NCBI RefSeq assembly: GCF_000236165.1
Contig: NZ_CM001373.1
Location: 1,440,777 to 1,504,776 of the forward strand
From: Fluoribacter dumoffii NY 23
GTDB lineage: Bacteria > Pseudomonadota > Gammaproteobacteria > Legionellales > Legionellaceae
Direction of reading: 5' to 3'
DNA length: 64,000 bases
Part shown: positions 9,613 to 19,419 of the stretch, piece after piece
Numbering within the stretch: the stretch's first letter is position 1
Layout: each line of letters opens with the position of its first letter
Translations under genes and position numbers: made by a program
The notes under the pieces: generated by a model
Databases searched by the model: none
The model's input: only the letters and a program-made list of their open reading frames with translations
Told to the model about the DNA's origin: nothing

Positions 9613-10872
9613 CTAATCGATTTTGGGGAATTTTACAATAAAATGCGCGAACTCATTCAATTTCCCCTTACAGGAAATATCCCCCCCTGCATCTTTCATC
9701 AATAATTTACAATAAGCGAGTCCCAAACCGGTTCCGTCTTTACGTTCAGAATAAAAACTTTCAAAAACTTTTCCAAAGTTCTTGGAATACATTCCCCTGG
9801 CTGTGTCTTTGACGTGCAGGTAATTAAAATTGTCCTGCTCCTCCCCTTGCTCCAACCAGATTGAAATGATGCCTTTACCCATTTCTTCGATGTATTCAAG
9901 ACTATTTTTTAGCAAATTCCAAAGAAGGTTTTTGAATGCCAATTCCTCAAGCCATATTGAAAAGTTGCTTTCACAACTTACCTGGATTAGGGATTTTTGA
10001 GTTTCCTTGAGAGGATAATCATCCAATGATTTTTCAATCAAACTTTTGATGGGATGAATTGTGAAATTGCTTGTATTGAATTTGTTATGTTTGATGTTAC
10101 TCAACTGCATACTAATGAGACGATTACTTGTTTCTATCCCGCGGGTAATTTTATTTAAGCTCTCCTGCAAATCTTTCCGAATTTCCGAATTTTTAATTTT
10201 TTTAAGGATAATCTCCTGTAACTCTGCTTGCAAATAAATACTGGCTAAGGGGGTACGCAGATCATGGGCAATACTGCTTGCCAGCATACGCATACCTGAA
10301 AGTCGTCCGGCATGAATAATTTCTTTATCTCGAGCAAACAAGGCACCTATTATGAGTGCCGCGATACAAGTAGCCGATAAGCTGAACAGGGAGATACTTC
10401 CCGGTATGTACTCCAGCATTTGATGGGTCGAGAAATAAGAGAGGAAAGCCAGACTGCATCCTAAAAAAAGAAGAATGAGCGTTCCCAAAACACTGGTTAC
10501 TAATAGAAGAAAAAAAATAGCCGAAACACAATTCATTAACCATAAAGTGGAGCAATGATTAATGAGGGTCAAATAGCAAAAAAAATAAGGTAGACAGAAT
10601 AATAAAACCAAATACCAGAATACAGGTAAAAATTTTAACAGGCTCTGAGGCCAAAATCGATTTGCAGCCAAACTGGCGCAAAGAAATACAGCTGTAAGGC
10701 GCAAAAAAAATTCCTCACTCATTTGAAAACTTTCCAATTTCCAAAAAACACCAAAGAGTGGGTAATTAATCATCATTACAATACCAAACAAAGTAATTTG
10801 ATGGCTGGCATCCTCCGTTTGTTTTACCAAGTACCTGTAAACAATCAATAAATTTTCTTTGATCAACTTCAT
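9613..10872 (-). CDS. CqsS/LqsS-type membrane sensor histidine kinase
   Basis: A 419-residue kinase with about six membrane segments (residues 25-180). They closely follow Vibrio CqsS: ITLFGIVMMINYPLFGVFW, then FCLPYFFCYLTLINHCSTLW. This is the sensor domain that binds alpha-hydroxyketone autoinducers (CAI-1, LAI-1). The catalytic part is complete: phospho-acceptor His203 in SSIAHDLRTPLASI, N box NLLKNSLEY (Asn323), G1 box VKDTARGM (Asp356), G2 box DGTGLGLAYC. No receiver domain follows, unlike CqsS, as in Legionella LqsS and LqsT. No lqsA, lqsR or hdeD is nearby, so it is an orphan, LqsT-like in that sense. It is convergent with the iron-protein gene. Confidence 0.88.
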   Translation of the reverse strand: MKLIKENLLIVYRYLVKQTEDASHQITLFGIVMMINYPLFGVFWKLESFQMSEEFFLRLTAVFLCASLAANRFWPQSLLKFLPVFWYLVLLFCLPYFFCYLTLINHCSTLWLMNCVSAIFFLLLVTSVLGTLILLFLGCSLAFLSYFSTHQMLEYIPGSISLFSLSATCIAALIIGALFARDKEIIHAGRLSGMRMLASSIAHDLRTPLASIYLQAELQEIILKKIKNSEIRKDLQESLNKITRGIETSNRLISMQLSNIKHNKFNTSNFTIHPIKSLIEKSLDDYPLKETQKSLIQVSCESNFSIWLEELAFKNLLWNLLKNSLEYIEEMGKGIISIWLEQGEEQDNFNYLHVKDTARGMYSKNFGKVFESFYSERKDGTGLGLAYCKLLMKDAGGDISCKGKLNEFAHFIVKFPKID

Positions 10873-11006
10873 GTAAGCAAATCCATCAATTTTAACCGGG
10901 ATAAGAATAACACACCTCCTTCTTTTTGATGAATATAAATAGCCCTACTCTACTTTTAATGATTTTGCTAAAATCGCGGCACCTTCAACTTTAGTATACA
11001 AGCCTC

Positions 11007-13553
11007 ATGACAATTTCCTCCCATACCCCAATGATGCAACAATATTTACGCATCAAAGCAGAATATCCTGATATGCTTTTGTTCTATCGTATGGGTGATT
11101 TTTACGAACTATTTTTTGATGATGCCAAAAGAGCATCCCAATTATTGGATCTCACTTTGACTCATCGAGGCCAATCTGCTGACAAACCTATTCCCATGGC
11201 CGGTGTTCCCTATCATGCTGTAGAAAATTATTTAGCCCGACTAATCAAAAAAGGTGAATCAATAGCTATTTGCGAACAAGTAGGAGATCCTGCCACGAGT
11301 AAGGGACCTGTTGCACGTCAGGTAACACGGATCATTACCCCGGGGACAGTAACAGACGAAGCACTTTTAGATGCCAAAAAAGATAATTTATTAGTGGCAA
11401 TCCACCAGCAAAAGCAAAAAATTGGCCTGGCGTGGGTTGAACTCAGCAGCGGCAGGTTCCAGTTGATGGAGCTGACGGAAATTAACCAGCTTACTGCAGA
11501 GTTAACAAGGCTCCAGCCTGCGGAATTACTGTTACAAGAAGCATCCACCCTGGAAGAGTATTGTGTGAATTTTCCAATTAAATTAAGGCCCGGTTGGGAG
11601 TTTTGCATGGATCATGCGAAAAAACTCCTACAGGAGCAATTCTCAGTACATGATCTTACAGCTTTTGGTGAATACGACCACGCTACTGCTTTTGTCGCTG
11701 CTGGCGCCCTATTGGCTTATTTACAGACCACACAAAAACAAACTCTCCCCCATTTAACCACCCTAACTGTGGAAAAAAGCCAGGACTACTTACAACTGGA
11801 TGCCTCAACTCAGAAGCATCTGGAATTATTTGAAAATATGAGTGGCGGCCATGAAAACAGTTTATTATCCCTGTTGGATAAAACGGCAAGCTCCATGGGA
11901 AGCCGTTTACTCAGACGGTGGTTAGGCCGACCGCTCAAGCAACACAACCAAATCAAATCCCGTCAAAATGCCATAAAGGAGATTATGCATTTGCAACAAG
12001 GGGTGACGCTCTATGAATTATTGAGACAAGTATGTGATGTAGAACGAATTGCCTCTCGCATTGCCTTAAAATCAGCCCGTCCAAGGGATTTGGTGGCTTT
12101 AAACCATACTTTGGCATTACTCCCGGAATTAAATTCAGTGCTTGCCTATAACCGGAGCGAGCTCACAATTCAATTAAAAGAAAACATTAAACCCTTACCG
12201 GTATTACAGCAATTGCTTTCATCAGCGATCATAGAAAATCCACCCGTATTGATTCGTGATGGCGGTGTGATTGCGTCTGGCTTTGATGAAGAACTTGATG
12301 AGCTCAGAATACTCAGCACGCGCGCTAATGATAAGCTCTTGCAATTGGAACTGGAAGAAAAGCAAAGGACTGGTTTGTCTACTCTGAAATTTGGCTTCAA
12401 TAATGTACAAGGCTATTATATTGAACTTTCCAAATCCCAGGCAGAAAAAGCTCCGCCTCATTACCACAGAAAACAAACCTTAAAAAATGTGGAACGCTAC
12501 ATCACCCCGGAATTGAAACAATTCGAGGAGAAAGTATTATCCGCACAAGTCAAAGCTTTGGCCCGGGAAAAGTGGTTGTATGAAAATTTATTACTGGAAA
12601 TCCAAAATTATCTGAATGAACTGACATTATTAGCACAAGAACTGGCTAAACTCGATGTATTGGTTACTCTTGCAGAGCGAGCGCAAAATTTTAATTGGTG
12701 CTGCCCCGCTCTAGTCCCGGAATCACAAATTTCCATTGAAGCCGGACGCCATCCAGTAATCGAACAGTTGCTGCAAGAACGTTTTATTGCCAATGACCTT
12801 CACCTCAAACCTTCGCAAAATATTTTGCTCATTACCGGTCCCAATATGGGCGGTAAATCCACCTACATGCGCCAAACTGCTTTAATTGTACTCCTTGCCC
12901 ATATGGGGAGTTTCGTACCCGCGAAATCGGTAACCTTGGGACCTATTGACCGAATTTTTACACGTATTGGCGCCAGCGATGATTTAGCTTCCGGACGGTC
13001 TACATTCATGGTGGAGATGACGGAAACAGCACAAATATTAAGACAGGCAACTAACGAAAGCCTTGTATTAATTGACGAAATTGGCCGCGGTACCAGTACG
13101 TATGATGGTATGGCTTTAGCCTATGCCAGTTGTACTTATCTGGCTACCACCATCAAGGCATACACGTTATTTTCGACTCATTACTTTGAGTTGACCCACC
13201 TTCCCCAACAATGGCCATGCATTAGGAATGTTCATTTGCAAGCTTCATTGGATACCGGGCGTATTATCTTTTTATATCGGGTAGAACCTGGTCCTGCTAA
13301 CCGAAGCTATGGCCTGGAAGTGGCAGAGCTTGCAGGAATACCGGCTGAAGTACTGAAGATTGCTCATACCCAGTTAAAGCAGATACAAAATCAATCTCCC
13401 CCGATTATATCCAAACCTCAAATTGAATATGTGCAGCAGTCTCAATCGCCTATTTTAAACGAACTGGCTCTAATTGATCCGGATCGATTGAGTGCGCGTG
13501 AGGCCCTTGATTTAATCTATCGCTTCAAAAATATGGAACAAGTGGAAGTGTAG
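11007..13553 (+). CDS. mutS: DNA mismatch repair protein MutS
   Basis: Recognises mismatches and small loops and recruits MutL. The 848-residue protein has the mismatch-contacting Phe-X-Glu in [11 protein letters not shown] near residue 28, the connector and lever regions, and the C-terminal ATPase with Walker [10 protein letters not shown] from residue 611, [16 protein letters not shown] (Walker B) and [11 protein letters not shown] short C-terminal tail ending [15 protein letters not shown] is the tetramer or processivity region. Length is normal. It stands alone on the plus strand. In many gammaproteobacteria mutS is close to pncC-recA; here about 7 kb of other genes lie between. Confidence 0.98.
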   Translation: MTISSHTPMMQQYLRIKAEYPDMLLFYRMGDFYELFFDDAKRASQLLDLTLTHRGQSADKPIPMAGVPYHAVENYLARLIKKGESIAICEQVGDPATSKGPVARQVTRIITPGTVTDEALLDAKKDNLLVAIHQQKQKIGLAWVELSSGRFQLMELTEINQLTAELTRLQPAELLLQEASTLEEYCVNFPIKLRPGWEFCMDHAKKLLQEQFSVHDLTAFGEYDHATAFVAAGALLAYLQTTQKQTLPHLTTLTVEKSQDYLQLDASTQKHLELFENMSGGHENSLLSLLDKTASSMGSRLLRRWLGRPLKQHNQIKSRQNAIKEIMHLQQGVTLYELLRQVCDVERIASRIALKSARPRDLVALNHTLALLPELNSVLAYNRSELTIQLKENIKPLPVLQQLLSSAIIENPPVLIRDGGVIASGFDEELDELRILSTRANDKLLQLELEEKQRTGLSTLKFGFNNVQGYYIELSKSQAEKAPPHYHRKQTLKNVERYITPELKQFEEKVLSAQVKALAREKWLYENLLLEIQNYLNELTLLAQELAKLDVLVTLAERAQNFNWCCPALVPESQISIEAGRHPVIEQLLQERFIANDLHLKPSQNILLITGPNMGGKSTYMRQTALIVLLAHMGSFVPAKSVTLGPIDRIFTRIGASDDLASGRSTFMVEMTETAQILRQATNESLVLIDEIGRGTSTYDGMALAYASCTYLATTIKAYTLFSTHYFELTHLPQQWPCIRNVHLQASLDTGRIIFLYRVEPGPANRSYGLEVAELAGIPAEVLKIAHTQLKQIQNQSPPIISKPQIEYVQQSQSPILNELALIDPDRLSAREALDLIYRFKNMEQVEV

Positions 13554-13638
13554 CCCTGGGTTTCGATTAAGTGTATATTCATAAAGGCATCAATAACAGG
13601 AAGAGGATATTTTTGGTGGAGCAAGTACTGAGACTATC

Positions 13639-15327
13639 ATGAAAAAAATAATCTATCTGATACTTCTCATTACCTGTTTTGCATTATTTGCTAAAAATAA
13701 TGACTCGGTCTCCATTACTGTTTATGGTGTTTCTGGAAAAGTTGAGGCCAACGTCGAAAAGCGTTTGGATGAATTACAAAAAATAAAACCTCTGGCCCAA
13801 TTTACTCTGGAGGAGTTACAAGAACAAGTAATTCAGGCAGTCCAGCCCTTCGGTTATTTTAAGGCAAAGGCTAAACTACACAGATTAAACGCACAACAAT
13901 TGTCTATACGCATCCATCCCGGCCCTCAAATTAAGATTTCCCGGATAAATATCGAAATTATGGGCGAAGGCTCACATAATGCGCTCCTGCGCAAGGCAAT
14001 AAAAAATGTGCCCTTAACCCAAGGCATGCCCCTTTTTACCGAACAATACGAGCAGACCAAATTAAAACTGCTGGATACAGCGGAGACTCAAGGTTACCTC
14101 CATGCACGCTTTACGAAAAGTGAAATCTTGATTGATGAAGAGAATTATACGGCAGAAATCACATTGATTCTTGAAACCGGTCCTCTTTATTATTTTGGAC
14201 AAATACAATTTAACCCTACTTATATTGATCCCAAGTTATTGCATCGCTTTGTGCCTTTTCATCCTGGACAAGTCTATTCTGGTGATAAAATACTGCAATT
14301 GAATAATGATCTGACAAATAGCGGATATTTTAGCTCTGTTCTGGTAAAGCCTCAAATTACGGACGACCCTACTGTCCCAATTAAAATTTATACTGAACCT
14401 GCATCAAAATACTCTTATACCCTGGGCGCAGGTTATGGAACCGATACCGGAATTCGTGGACGTGCTGCGTTGCATGTAGTCCCTGTCAATCGCCAAGGAC
14501 ACAAGTTTAATCTTATGGCCCAGGGTTCTTTTGTGCAAAACGCCTTGCAAGCCCAATATGTTATTCCCGGAACAGATCCTGTCCATGATCAATATTCCCT
14601 CTCAGGTAATTTTTCGAATTTAAATTACAGTGCAGGGTACAGTAACTCATTCCTCATCTCACTTGCACAACAACATCGGGTAACTGATTATCAGCGAACG
14701 TTATCCCTAAATACCCTTTATGAAGGATTTCATTATGCATTTCAGGAGAATACGAAACAATTTCTGCTTTATCCCAAGGCTTCTTTAACATTTAGCAAAA
14801 CACAAGATCTCCTCTTTTCGCCTTCAGGCTATAACATCACACTAAATGCCCTTGCTGCCAATCAAATCCTTCTATCTACAATTAATTTTGCTCAGGCTTC
14901 CCTCGATTTGAAAGCAGCAATGCGAATTGAACCAATCCGTTTACGTCTTTACGGGCATGCCATTCAAGGGTTTACCGCAATTAATGATATTAATCAACAA
15001 CCATTATCACTTGCATTACTTTTAGGAGGAACGGATAATTTAAAAGCATTTAGTTTTAATTCAATAGGTCCAAGCAGAATAATAAGTTATGCTGGTTTTG
15101 AAATTCAAAAAGAAACGAAGAAAAATTGGTACTTAATTGCATTTTATGATGCAGGGGCAATTTACAACCCTTCTCCTCTAAAAAGTTATTATGATGCAGG
15201 CGGTGGTTTAATGTGGGTTTCACCTATAGGTCCAATTAAAGTCGGATTAGCACAAGCAATTAATGGTCGATGGCAGCGAGATAGTAATGGCCCCCGCCTG
15301 GTAATTAGCATGGGGCCTGACTTATGA
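13639..15327 (+). CDS. tamA: Outer-membrane translocation and assembly module protein TamA
   Basis: Omp85-family outer-membrane protein that works with TamB in envelope biogenesis (outer-membrane protein insertion and phospholipid transport). The 562-residue product starts with a signal peptide (MKKIIYLILLITCFALFA), followed by three POTRA-like domains to about residue 250 and a C-terminal beta barrel. LKAFSFNSIGPSR is the conserved loop region and DAGGGLMWVSPIGPIKVGL the final strands. The stop overlaps the tamB start by four bases (ATGA). Starts 85 bases after mutS. Length matches the family. Confidence 0.93.
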   Translation: MKKIIYLILLITCFALFAKNNDSVSITVYGVSGKVEANVEKRLDELQKIKPLAQFTLEELQEQVIQAVQPFGYFKAKAKLHRLNAQQLSIRIHPGPQIKISRINIEIMGEGSHNALLRKAIKNVPLTQGMPLFTEQYEQTKLKLLDTAETQGYLHARFTKSEILIDEENYTAEITLILETGPLYYFGQIQFNPTYIDPKLLHRFVPFHPGQVYSGDKILQLNNDLTNSGYFSSVLVKPQITDDPTVPIKIYTEPASKYSYTLGAGYGTDTGIRGRAALHVVPVNRQGHKFNLMAQGSFVQNALQAQYVIPGTDPVHDQYSLSGNFSNLNYSAGYSNSFLISLAQQHRVTDYQRTLSLNTLYEGFHYAFQENTKQFLLYPKASLTFSKTQDLLFSPSGYNITLNALAANQILLSTINFAQASLDLKAAMRIEPIRLRLYGHAIQGFTAINDINQQPLSLALLLGGTDNLKAFSFNSIGPSRIISYAGFEIQKETKKNWYLIAFYDAGAIYNPSPLKSYYDAGGGLMWVSPIGPIKVGLAQAINGRWQRDSNGPRLVISMGPDL

Positions 15328-17528
15328 AACGTTTCTTGGCCAAAGCACTTCGATTATTAGTTAAAACTCTTTATATAAGCTGTTTGGTTGTTATTTTATT
15401 TGGCGGAATAGTGTTATTTCTATTAGAAACCAAGCCTGGTCTGCATACCCTAATTCAATTCAGTCGTTTATACCTTCCAGGTACCATTAAAATTCAACAA
15501 ATTGAGGGCAGCTTATTCAATCACTTTGTTTTAAGAGGCCTTGAGTATCAAAATAAGTCGTTCACGTTAAAAATGGAACAATTAGACGTTCAATGGCAAC
15601 CTCATTCTTTACGGGAGAGTCAATTCGTGACTGCTCAATGGCGGGGAATGCAGTTGCAAAGCGAACAAGATAAAATTATGGCCAGTAAAAAAGGTACACT
15701 CACCGCTAGCGGGATTTTACCTGAAATGCAAGTCACGATACATTCTCAAGTAATTACGCAACCCGCTGAGCATTGGTTAGTGGATGCCAAAATTCAGGGA
15801 ACATGGCCATGGCAATGGATATTTGATGCAAATCTACGGCCATCTCCCAACACCTTAAATCAGCCAACCCGATTATATACCAGCTTATCAGCCCAAGGTA
15901 AAATCACAGCTAAGAATCAAGGAAATTTATTACTTACCCTTGCCCCTGGCTATTACCAGGTACCAGATAATGATACCCTACCTCGCCTGCAATTCAGGGG
16001 TGGAACGCTCAAGGCAATTCTTTCACCAAAACAACTTCAAGGCTCTGGAATTATCACTATTGATGAGCATAAATTATTAAACATGGATTTCAAACTCCCT
16101 GGATTTGCACTTGATACCGGTTTAAAAGAGAATCAGCCGATAAATAGTGATGTCTCATTGGAAATTAAATCATTGGACTTTTTAGAAAAAATCAGTCCGG
16201 AAATCACCAAACTCAAAGGACAATTAGTTGCCTCTTTAAAACTAAGGGGGACTTTGCAGAGACAAATAATTGAAAGTCAAATCACCCTCAGTAAAACCAG
16301 TTTTTCCATGCCTAAACTGGGAATCAATATTGATACTCTTGAAATGAATGGCCGCGCTAAAGGACGCTTTTGGGAAACATCGGGTACCATCGGAAGTGCA
16401 GGACATTATTTATCACTTACTGGAAAAGGGAATTTAAATCCAAAATTTTCCGGGGAATTTGCTCTGGAAGGAAATGATTTCCCATTAATTCAGACAAGTG
16501 AATACAAAATTCATATATCCCCTAAACTCACACTTAATTTAACCCCCAAGACCTTGCTTTCCGGCAGCATTTTAATTCCTTATGCGGAAATAAAGCCCCG
16601 ATCATTCCATAACAGCATTTCTTTACCCGATGACATTGTGTATAAGCGTAAGGAGAAACCAGCGCCTTCTTTTACTCCCATTAACAATATGGATATTGAT
16701 CTGGAGATGGGAAAAGAAGTAGCCGTTGATGTAAAAGGTTTAAAAGGTCATTTGGATGGGAGCCTCCACTTAAAACAATCCGGAGAAAGTTCAATCAATG
16801 CATATGGGGAATTATCAGTTAAAGACGGTATGTATAAAGCTTATGGGCAAGATTTGGCCATCCAACAAGGAGAACTTATTTTTACTGGGCCTGTTTCCAA
16901 CCCGGGAATTAATCTCCGTGCTGCAAAAAAAATAAGTACTACACCTAATACCATGGCGAGCACTAGTCAACTTTTAGATTTTAATAGCACCAATCTACAA
17001 AATATTAATTATGGAGAAACGATGATATTAGGGGTGGAAGTGACTGGCCGGTTAGTTCGTCCCAAAATCCAGTTGTTTTCGGAGCCCGCAGTTCTTTCCC
17101 AAGCAGACATTCTTTCCATGCTCGTTTTAGGACGTCCAGCAAAGATGGCTAGTAAGGCTGGGGGACAATTACTGCTGGCCGCGATATCCTCTATGAATTT
17201 GGGCAGCAGCACTAACAGCCTGCAACTATTAGAGCAATTGAAACAAACTGCAGGGATTGATTTTAATGTACAAACAAATACTAACTACAATCAAGTCACC
17301 AACACCTCAAGTGATACTACTTCCTTCGTAGTTGGAAAATCAATTTCCAAACGCCTTTATTTAAGCTATAACATTGGCCTTTCTCAAACAGACACCAATA
17401 TGTTAACGCTAAGGTACTTGCTGAACCGATTTTTCAGTATTCAGATAAGTAACAGCGATACCGGTAGTGCTATTGATTTTTTGTATACTTCCAATAAAAA
17501 AATAAAAAAACAAAAAAAATCTACTTAA
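15324..17528 (+). CDS. tamB: Translocation and assembly module protein TamB (short form)
   Basis: Inner-membrane-anchored periplasmic protein that pairs with TamA. An N-terminal membrane anchor (LVKTLYISCLVVILFGGIVL, residues 14-33) is followed by beta-rich repeats forming a hydrophobic groove and the conserved C-terminal domain (SQADILSMLVLGRP, TSFVVGKSISKRLYLSYNIG). The start is set by the ATGA overlap with tamA. At 734 residues it is much shorter than the roughly 1260 of E. coli TamB; the missing part is the middle repeat region, while both ends are present and the frame is open throughout. It ends in a lysine-rich tail. A shorter groove, rather than a broken gene, is the simplest reading. 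Confidence 0.9.
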   Translation: MKRFLAKALRLLVKTLYISCLVVILFGGIVLFLLETKPGLHTLIQFSRLYLPGTIKIQQIEGSLFNHFVLRGLEYQNKSFTLKMEQLDVQWQPHSLRESQFVTAQWRGMQLQSEQDKIMASKKGTLTASGILPEMQVTIHSQVITQPAEHWLVDAKIQGTWPWQWIFDANLRPSPNTLNQPTRLYTSLSAQGKITAKNQGNLLLTLAPGYYQVPDNDTLPRLQFRGGTLKAILSPKQLQGSGIITIDEHKLLNMDFKLPGFALDTGLKENQPINSDVSLEIKSLDFLEKISPEITKLKGQLVASLKLRGTLQRQIIESQITLSKTSFSMPKLGINIDTLEMNGRAKGRFWETSGTIGSAGHYLSLTGKGNLNPKFSGEFALEGNDFPLIQTSEYKIHISPKLTLNLTPKTLLSGSILIPYAEIKPRSFHNSISLPDDIVYKRKEKPAPSFTPINNMDIDLEMGKEVAVDVKGLKGHLDGSLHLKQSGESSINAYGELSVKDGMYKAYGQDLAIQQGELIFTGPVSNPGINLRAAKKISTTPNTMASTSQLLDFNSTNLQNINYGETMILGVEVTGRLVRPKIQLFSEPAVLSQADILSMLVLGRPAKMASKAGGQLLLAAISSMNLGSSTNSLQLLEQLKQTAGIDFNVQTNTNYNQVTNTSSDTTSFVVGKSISKRLYLSYNIGLSQTDTNMLTLRYLLNRFFSIQISNSDTGSAIDFLYTSNKKIKKQKKST

Positions 17529-17544
17529 AATAACTATTTCCTAG

Positions 17545-17565
17545 CGCCTCTCCCCTTTAGAGGCG
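17545..17565 (+). terminator. GC-rich hairpin after tamB
   Basis: CGCCTCT at 17545-17551 pairs perfectly with AGAGGCG at 17559-17565 around a 7-base loop. It follows the tamB stop by 17 bases but lacks a T-run, so it may be a weak terminator or an mRNA 3-prime end. Confidence 0.4.
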
Positions 17566-17700
17566 TATATTCGTGAGGTTAATGGAGAAGATTCGCCCAG
17601 CTCACTGGATTCATGTTAAAATACCCCTCAATTAATTATGCAAACTGGCTATTCCAATAGAATTTGAGACACTGGAACAACAAAAAACAGGATTCATTTC

Positions 17701-18693
17701 ATGACTGATTACACTATCCCATTAAGATTATCGCGTTTAAGAAGCAGTGCAATGTCTCGTGCCCTCGTCAAAGAAACAAGGCTCCATCCCCAGCAATTTA
17801 TCGCTCCTTTATTTATTAGTGAGTTAATTAATGAGCCTCAAGAAATTAGTGCAATGCCTGGTCAATATCAATTAAGTCTCGATTGCCTCCCCCGAGAAAT
17901 TGAATCACTCAGTTCTTTGGGTATTCCAGCCGTACTTTTATTTGGTATCCCCAAGCATAAAGACGGATACGGCAGTGAATCGTTTAATCAAGAAGGAATT
18001 ATCCAACAAGCCATTAGAAAAATTCGCACCGTAAACAAGGATATCTTGATTATTACTGATCTTTGTTTTTGTGAATACACGGATCATGGACATTGTGGTG
18101 CTCTCAATGGCGAGTGTATTGATACCGACAAGACCTTGGCTTTGCTTGCAAAACAAGCGGTAAGCCATGCAAAAGCCGGTGCTGATTGGGTAGCGCCAAG
18201 CGGGATGACCGATGGTATGGTGCAGGCAATCCGTAAAGCGCTCGATGCCGAAGGATACCAGCATGTCCCTATTTTAAGTTACAGCGCGAAATATTGCTCC
18301 TGCCTATATGGACCTTTTCGCGAAGCAGCACAAGGAGCGCCAAAATTCGGCAATCGCAAAAGTTATCAGATGGATCCAGCCAATGGCGCTGAAGCCCTTA
18401 GGGAAACAGCGTTAGATCTCGAAGAAGGAGCGGATGTAATCATGGTGAAACCTGCCGGATTCTACCTGGATATTATTGCAAAATTAAAACAAAACTTCCC
18501 TGAAGTACCCCTTTGTGCTTATCAGGTAAGCGGTGAATATTCCATGATTAAAATTGCGGCTCAAAACAATCTCATCAATGAAGAGCAAGCCATAATGGAA
18601 AGTCTAACTGGTATAAAGCGTGCCGGTGCTGATTTTATTATTTCCTATTTTGCCAAGGATATTGCACGTTTATTGAATCAGAATAAATTATAA
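17701..18693 (+). CDS. hemB: Delta-aminolevulinic acid dehydratase (porphobilinogen synthase)
   Basis: Condenses two 5-aminolevulinate molecules to porphobilinogen in heme synthesis. The 330-residue protein is a zinc-type enzyme: DLCFCEYTDHGHCG carries Cys122, Cys124 and Cys132. The Schiff-base lysines are Lys197 (SYSAKYCS) and Lys250 (VIMVKPAGFY). YQVSGEYSMI near the C-terminus is also conserved. The ATG at 17701 is preceded by CAGGA. It is monocistronic by spacing: 172 bases after tamB and 197 before the next gene. Nothing unusual. Confidence 0.97.
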   Translation: MTDYTIPLRLSRLRSSAMSRALVKETRLHPQQFIAPLFISELINEPQEISAMPGQYQLSLDCLPREIESLSSLGIPAVLLFGIPKHKDGYGSESFNQEGIIQQAIRKIRTVNKDILIITDLCFCEYTDHGHCGALNGECIDTDKTLALLAKQAVSHAKAGADWVAPSGMTDGMVQAIRKALDAEGYQHVPILSYSAKYCSCLYGPFREAAQGAPKFGNRKSYQMDPANGAEALRETALDLEEGADVIMVKPAGFYLDIIAKLKQNFPEVPLCAYQVSGEYSMIKIAAQNNLINEEQAIMESLTGIKRAGADFIISYFAKDIARLLNQNKL

Positions 18694-18890
18694 GATTTTA
18701 AAACTGATTTTAATAAGACTTTACATACGCTAAGGCCAATGAGGATAGACACTAAGTTATTTTACGATATACTCTTGGTGCGTTTTAAAGATGTAGAAAA
18801 GCCGATTGGTTCAGAACAGAGCGTTTTCGTTTGTTTTATTGAAAATGAACACTTGCCAATCAATTATAATTAAACGGAGAAAAAGATATA

Positions 18891-19280
18891 ATGAATTTAA
18901 TATTTAAAGGTTTTTCAGCAATTGCTTTAAGTTTAAGTGCTGTAACAGCTTTTGCAAGCCCAGCATATTTAATTACTCATAATAAAACACCGGAAGAATC
19001 TAATGCTTATATAGCAGGCGTCCCTTCTGCTTACCCCACTGCTGGCAACTCAACACAAAAAGTTTATTGGAATTTAGTAAAATTGGCCTGTTACGGACAT
19101 ACAACCGGCAAACAGTGCACAGCAATTATTAAAATGGCTACTAATACGTCTAACCCAGTAGAAGTGGGTGAAGTACATATGGATCTTGATTCGGGTGATA
19201 TCACTCCCAAACATCTCTCAAGAAATGGATATACCCTCACTGTAAATGGCCCTGGCGAAGCGACTATTACCAAAGGATAA
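18891..19280 (+). CDS. Small exported hypothetical protein (129 aa)
   Basis: I do not recognise the family. The N-terminus (FKGFSAIALSLSAVTAFA, then SPAY) is a clear Sec signal peptide with cleavage probably after Ala22. The mature part is a small beta-rich domain with two cysteines (KLACYGHTTGKQCTAIIKM) that could form a disulphide, and it ends in a conserved-looking NGYTLTVNGPGEATITK. GGAG lies upstream of the ATG, with longer than usual spacing. A strong bidirectional terminator follows. The protein is likely periplasmic or secreted by the type II system. Small exported proteins of this shape are common in Legionella. Confidence 0.75.
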   Translation: MNLIFKGFSAIALSLSAVTAFASPAYLITHNKTPEESNAYIAGVPSAYPTAGNSTQKVYWNLVKLACYGHTTGKQCTAIIKMATNTSNPVEVGEVHMDLDSGDITPKHLSRNGYTLTVNGPGEATITKG

Positions 19281-19370
19281 TCTGGTAGGTCAGAAACGAA
19301 TCTCCTCTATCGGCAGCACGTCGAATCCATAATTTGCAAAGATAAAGAAACACATAATCTTGCCGGAAAC

Positions 19371-19400
19371 AAAAAAAGCCACTTGAAGTGGCTTTTTTTA
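19371..19400. terminator. Bidirectional Rho-independent terminator
   Basis: GCCACTT pairs with AAGTGGC, flanked by seven A on the left and seven T on the right, so a U-tract follows the hairpin on either strand. It separates the convergent small exported protein gene and the fadL-like gene. Confidence 0.9.
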
Positions 19401-19419
19401 CCGATCAGTTTTTCTGGTA

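Noticed and set aside
9613-10872. Full Lqs quorum-sensing locus
   Set aside because: Neighbours are an iron protein and mutS; no lqsA, lqsR or hdeD in the window.
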